NCBI GenBank assembly: GCA_903908715.1
Contig: CAIVSY010000061.1
Coordinates: forward strand, 1-64,000
Source: an uncultured bacterium
GTDB taxonomy: Bacteria > Verrucomicrobiota > Kiritimatiellia > CAIKKV01 > CAITUY01
DNA: 64,000 bases
Direction: 5' to 3'
Shown here in pieces: positions 61,201-64,000 of this stretch (the stretch's first letter is position 1; each line of letters starts with the position of its first letter). Both the position numbers and the translations under genes were made by a program. The notes under the pieces were generated by a model. The model saw only the letters and a program-made list of their open reading frames with translations, was not told where the DNA came from and did not search any database.

Positions 61201-62958
61201 ATGGCAAAAAAGCAGAACAAGGGCGCCACTGCAGTGGTGGAGAGCCCCGAACGCGTTGAAATGGCGCGCAGGTACGCGGAAACCCTCAAGGACTTCACCG
61301 AGGGGTCTATCGTTCCCGGAAAAGTGATCGAAGTACGCTCCGACGGCGTGCTGGTGGATATCGGATACAAGTCGGAAGGCATGATCCCGGCCGATGAGTT
61401 TGGTGATCTGGCCACCGTGAATGTTGGTGATGTTTTCAATGTGCTCCTGGAGGCGATTGAAGACGATGAAGGAATGGTCATGCTCAGCAAGAGCAGGGCC
61501 GAGCAGCAGGAACGATGGAATAAGGTGCTTGAGACCTATAAGGAAGGCAGCCTTGTTCAGGGTTCGGTCCGCAGTCGCGTCAAGGGCGGCTTTATCGTAG
61601 ATGTGGGCGGGGTGGAATCATTCCTGCCTGGATCCCAGGCGGATGTTTCGCCCGTGTCGGATCCGGATGGTCTGGTGAACCAGACGCTGGAATTCAAGAT
61701 TATCAAGATCAATGACGATCGCCGCAACATTGTGCTTTCACGGCGCGAGTTGCTTGAGGACCGCCGACGTGACCGCAAGCGCGAACTGCTGGCGGAGATC
61801 AAGGTTGGCCAGGTCCGCAGGGGCATGGTGAAGAACATCACCGATTTCGGTGTGTTCGTCGACTTGGATGGTCTGGATGGACTGCTGCACATTACGGATA
61901 TGTGCTGGGGCCGGATCAACCATCCTTCCGAGATGGTCAAGGTTGGCCAGGAACTCGAGGTTATGATCCTGGATGTCAATCTGGACAAGGAACGGGTTTC
62001 GCTCGGGTTGAAGCAGAGAACCGCCAATCCCTGGGACAATATCAGTGCGAAGTACCCCGTTGGCAGCCGTCTGCGCGGCAAGGTCGTCAACCTGGTGCCG
62101 TACGGCGCCTTCGTTGAGATTGAGCAGGGTGTCGAGGGGCTTGTGCACGTATCGGAGATCTCCTGGACCAAGCGGATCGCCCGTGCCTCGGATGTCCTGT
62201 CCGTCGGGCAGGAGGTCGATGTCGTGGTCTTGAATGTCAACAAGGACGAACAGAAGATCGCTCTCGGCATTCGCCAGACCGAGGAGAATCCTTGGGACGG
62301 GGTGCGCGAACGGTATCCCATTGGCGCACGGGTACACGGCAAGGTCCGCAATCTTACGTCGTACGGCGCCTTTGTGGAACTCGAGGAGGGGATCGATGGC
62401 ATGGTTCACGTGTCGGACATGTCCTGGACCCGCAAGGTGAATCATCCTTCCGAAATGCTGAAGAAGGGCGATGATGTTACCGCGGTGGTTCTGGAAGTCG
62501 ACCCTGACAACCAGCGCATCAGCCTTGGGCTGAAGCAGGCGCAGGATGATCCCTGGAGCACGATTGCCTCGCGCATGAAGGTGGGTCAGATGGTGACCGG
62601 CAAGGTGACGAAGCTGGCCTCGTTCGGCGCGTTTGTGGAGATCGAGGAGGGGATTGACGGCTTGGTGCATGTCTCGCAGATCAGCGACGAGCGCGTGGAA
62701 AAGGTGCGGGATGTCCTGAAGGTTGGGCAGGAAGTCAAGGCGCGGATTGTCCGGATTGATCCTGTGGATCGCAAGATCGGCTTGAGCATCAAGGCGGCCA
62801 GCGTTCCCAATGAAGAGTTCGAGGTCAAGGACGAGATGCTGGAAGGCCTGCGGCCGGGTGAGGATCTGGTTGATTTGGCAGGCGCCTTCGACGCAGCGTT
62901 TGGTGCGAAGGAGGAGGAGTGGCATCCGGGTGGTAAGTCCGGGGGCGATTCCAAGTAA
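61201..62958 (+). CDS. rpsA: 30S ribosomal protein S1
   Basis: This mRNA-binding ribosomal protein helps initiation on structured mRNAs. The 585 residues hold six S1 (OB-fold) domains, starting near EGSIVPGKV, EGSLVQGSV, VGQVRRGMV, VGSRLRGKV, IGARVHGKV and VGQMVTGKV. Each later domain repeats a pattern such as GAFVEIEEGIDGLVHVS. An Ala/Lys-rich N-tail precedes them. The start MAKKQNKG at 61201 is preferred over the upstream in-frame start at 61186. A strong terminator follows. Confidence 0.95.
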   Translation: MAKKQNKGATAVVESPERVEMARRYAETLKDFTEGSIVPGKVIEVRSDGVLVDIGYKSEGMIPADEFGDLATVNVGDVFNVLLEAIEDDEGMVMLSKSRAEQQERWNKVLETYKEGSLVQGSVRSRVKGGFIVDVGGVESFLPGSQADVSPVSDPDGLVNQTLEFKIIKINDDRRNIVLSRRELLEDRRRDRKRELLAEIKVGQVRRGMVKNITDFGVFVDLDGLDGLLHITDMCWGRINHPSEMVKVGQELEVMILDVNLDKERVSLGLKQRTANPWDNISAKYPVGSRLRGKVVNLVPYGAFVEIEQGVEGLVHVSEISWTKRIARASDVLSVGQEVDVVVLNVNKDEQKIALGIRQTEENPWDGVRERYPIGARVHGKVRNLTSYGAFVELEEGIDGMVHVSDMSWTRKVNHPSEMLKKGDDVTAVVLEVDPDNQRISLGLKQAQDDPWSTIASRMKVGQMVTGKVTKLASFGAFVEIEEGIDGLVHVSQISDERVEKVRDVLKVGQEVKARIVRIDPVDRKIGLSIKAASVPNEEFEVKDEMLEGLRPGEDLVDLAGAFDAAFGAKEEEWHPGGKSGGDSK

Positions 62959-62979
62959 ATCCGTCATGAGGAAACGTAG

Positions 62980-63017
62980 CGGGGCGCTCCGGGTTACAGC
63001 GGGCGCCCCGTTTTTTT
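62980..63017 (+). terminator. Rho-independent terminator after rpsA
   Basis: CGGGGCGC (62980-62987) pairs with GCGCCCCG (63003-63010) around a loop of 15 bases, followed directly by seven T residues. The GC-rich stem and T-run, 22 bases after the rpsA stop, make an unambiguous intrinsic terminator. Confidence 0.85.
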
Positions 63018-63101
63018 CGTTGGCAACAGGGTTCCGTTGACCATTCCGCACGGGGGATGTCGCAGCGGGCAGGTGAGGGCTTCGGGATAAGGACTCAAAC
63101 G

Positions 63102-64000
63102 ATGGACAATGTGATCGACGTGCTCAAGTCGCGGGGGTTGTTCGAGGATATGACGAGTCAGGAATTGTACCGTCATGTTGCAAGCCCCACCGTGGTGTAT
63201 GCCGGTTTCGACCCGACTTCGAGCAGCTTGCAGGTGGGGAATTTCGTGACGATCATGGGGTTGGCCCATTTCCAGCGCTGCGGTCACAAGGTTGTGGCCC
63301 TGGCAGGCGGCGCCACAGGAATGATTGGCGATCCGTCTGGAAAGGAATCTGAGCGCAAGTTGCTGACCCCCGACGAGGTGGCACGCAATCTGGAAGGGGT
63401 GCGGGAGAACCTTTCACGGTTTCTGGATTTTAACGATTCCCGTGCGCCCGCATGCATTGTGAACAACAATGACTGGATGTCCCGCTTCGGTTACATTGAG
63501 TTCCTGAGGGATATCGGTAAGCACTTCCGGATGGGTACCATGCTGGGCAAGGAAAGCGTACGGGCCCGGATGGAAAGTGATTCCGGAATGAGCTATTGTG
63601 AATTCAGCTACCAGTTGATCCAGGCGTACGATTTCCTTCATCTCTGGGATCAGCAGGGGTGCCGCGTTCAGATCGGAGGCTCGGACCAATGGGGGAATAT
63701 CACCGCCGGGGTCGAACTGATCCGCCGTTTGCGCGGTGGAGAGGCCTATGGGATGACCTTTCCGATCATCTGCGACAGCAATGGGCAGAAGTTTGGGAAG
63801 AGCGCAGGCAATGCGATTTATCTGGATCACCGCAGGACGTCCTACTACGACTTCTATCAGTTCTTCATGCGCATTGAGGATGTGGACGTTATCCGTTTTC
63901 TCAAGATATTCACGTTTCTGCCGCTGGAGGAGATCGCCGAACTCGAACAGGAGATGAGCCAGGCGCCGGAAAAGCGTCTGCCGCAGCGCAAGCTGGCGGA
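63102..64000 (+). CDS. tyrS: Tyrosyl-tRNA synthetase (partial, runs off the window)
   Basis: The visible 299 residues begin MDNVIDVLKSRGLFEDMT, the usual TyrS start, and lead to YAGFDPTSSSL. The next bases read QVGNF (44-48), where the HIGH motif of class I synthetases normally has histidines at both ends. GGATGMIGDPSGK (tyrosine site), QIGGSDQWGNI and the KMSKS variant KFGKS (in GQKFGKSAGN) are intact. The C-terminal S4 domain lies beyond base 64000. It follows the rpsA terminator. Confidence 0.93.
   Translation, partial: MDNVIDVLKSRGLFEDMTSQELYRHVASPTVVYAGFDPTSSSLQVGNFVTIMGLAHFQRCGHKVVALAGGATGMIGDPSGKESERKLLTPDEVARNLEGVRENLSRFLDFNDSRAPACIVNNNDWMSRFGYIEFLRDIGKHFRMGTMLGKESVRARMESDSGMSYCEFSYQLIQAYDFLHLWDQQGCRVQIGGSDQWGNITAGVELIRRLRGGEAYGMTFPIICDSNGQKFGKSAGNAIYLDHRRTSYYDFYQFFMRIEDVDVIRFLKIFTFLPLEEIAELEQEMSQAPEKRLPQRKLA

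Noticed and set aside
61738-63051. 437-residue open frame, minus strand
   Set aside because: Antisense to the repeated S1 domains, which creates a long frame by codon bias alone.
1-64000. CRISPR array, prophage or insertion sequence
   Set aside because: No regular spaced repeats, transposase, integrase or phage structural genes were seen anywhere in the window.

Overview
The window looks like a contiguous chromosomal segment of a Gram-negative bacterium, most likely from the PVC group (Kiritimatiellota, Lentisphaerota or Verrucomicrobiota). This is an inference from a seven-gene pseudopilin cassette ending in a large GspK-like protein, several conserved proteins of the type common in those phyla, outer-membrane/lipoprotein signals and a bactofilin next to parB. 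No species can be named. Genes are tightly packed; no gene-free stretch exceeds about 250 bases. I saw no insertion sequence, prophage, integrase or CRISPR array.

Layout. 0-3 kb: end of an unknown gene, tRNA-Leu(GAG), rdgB, a Re-citrate-synthase-like DRE-TIM enzyme and peptide deformylase. 3-11 kb (minus strand): a cobalamin assembly block (cobS, a cobD-cobQ fusion, cbiB), a conserved unknown, leuC, leuD and parA. 11-20 kb (plus): a short type IA topoisomerase, then gspF and a pseudopilin cassette (three GspG-like, one each of H-, I-, J- and K-like). 20-24.5 kb: asd and leuB on the minus strand, a YihY/cNMP-domain fusion, mnmA. 24.7-31.6 kb: a phosphate operon pstS-pstC-pstA-pstB-pstB-phoU, continued by a ROK sugar kinase and a UroD-type methyltransferase-like protein. 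31.7-36 kb: rlmB-type methylase, dinB, an amino-acid/sodium symporter and a DnaQ-like exonuclease. 36.2-42 kb: argC, bactofilin, parB, M28 peptidase, psd, pssA, family-4 uracil-DNA glycosylase. 42-48 kb: YacP-like RNase, a two-domain nucleotidyltransferase, a TPR protein, an exported isoaspartyl methyltransferase, nitroreductase, clpB. 48.3-53 kb: a PP-loop thiolase-like protein, a DUF2157/GDYxxLxY membrane pair and a PVC-type unknown. 53-64 kb: tRNA-Val(CAC), a small outer-membrane-like protein, a membrane-tethered phosphoesterase, a feoB/Cys-rich/DtxR-FeoA iron block, a methyltransferase, prepilin peptidase with a zinc-ribbon membrane partner, ribosomal protein S1 and the start of tyrS.

How the parts fit. 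The prepilin peptidase at 59-60 kb can process the pseudopilins encoded at 14-20 kb, but no secretion ATPase or secretin is in the window. The corrinoid block could supply cofactor for corrinoid-dependent methyl transfer. The chromosome-partition pair parA/parB is split by about 34 kb.

The strongest unusual signal is in the phosphate operon. The two adjacent PstB ATPases have lost complementary motifs: the first lacks the Q-loop Gln and H-loop His but keeps LSGGQ; the second keeps Q and H but its LSGGQ reads LPMDQ. This predicts an obligate heterodimer with one competent ATP site. Other points of note are the CobD-CobQ fusion, the YihY-cNMP fusion, the tethered phosphoesterase, and a TyrS whose HIGH motif has lost both histidines.
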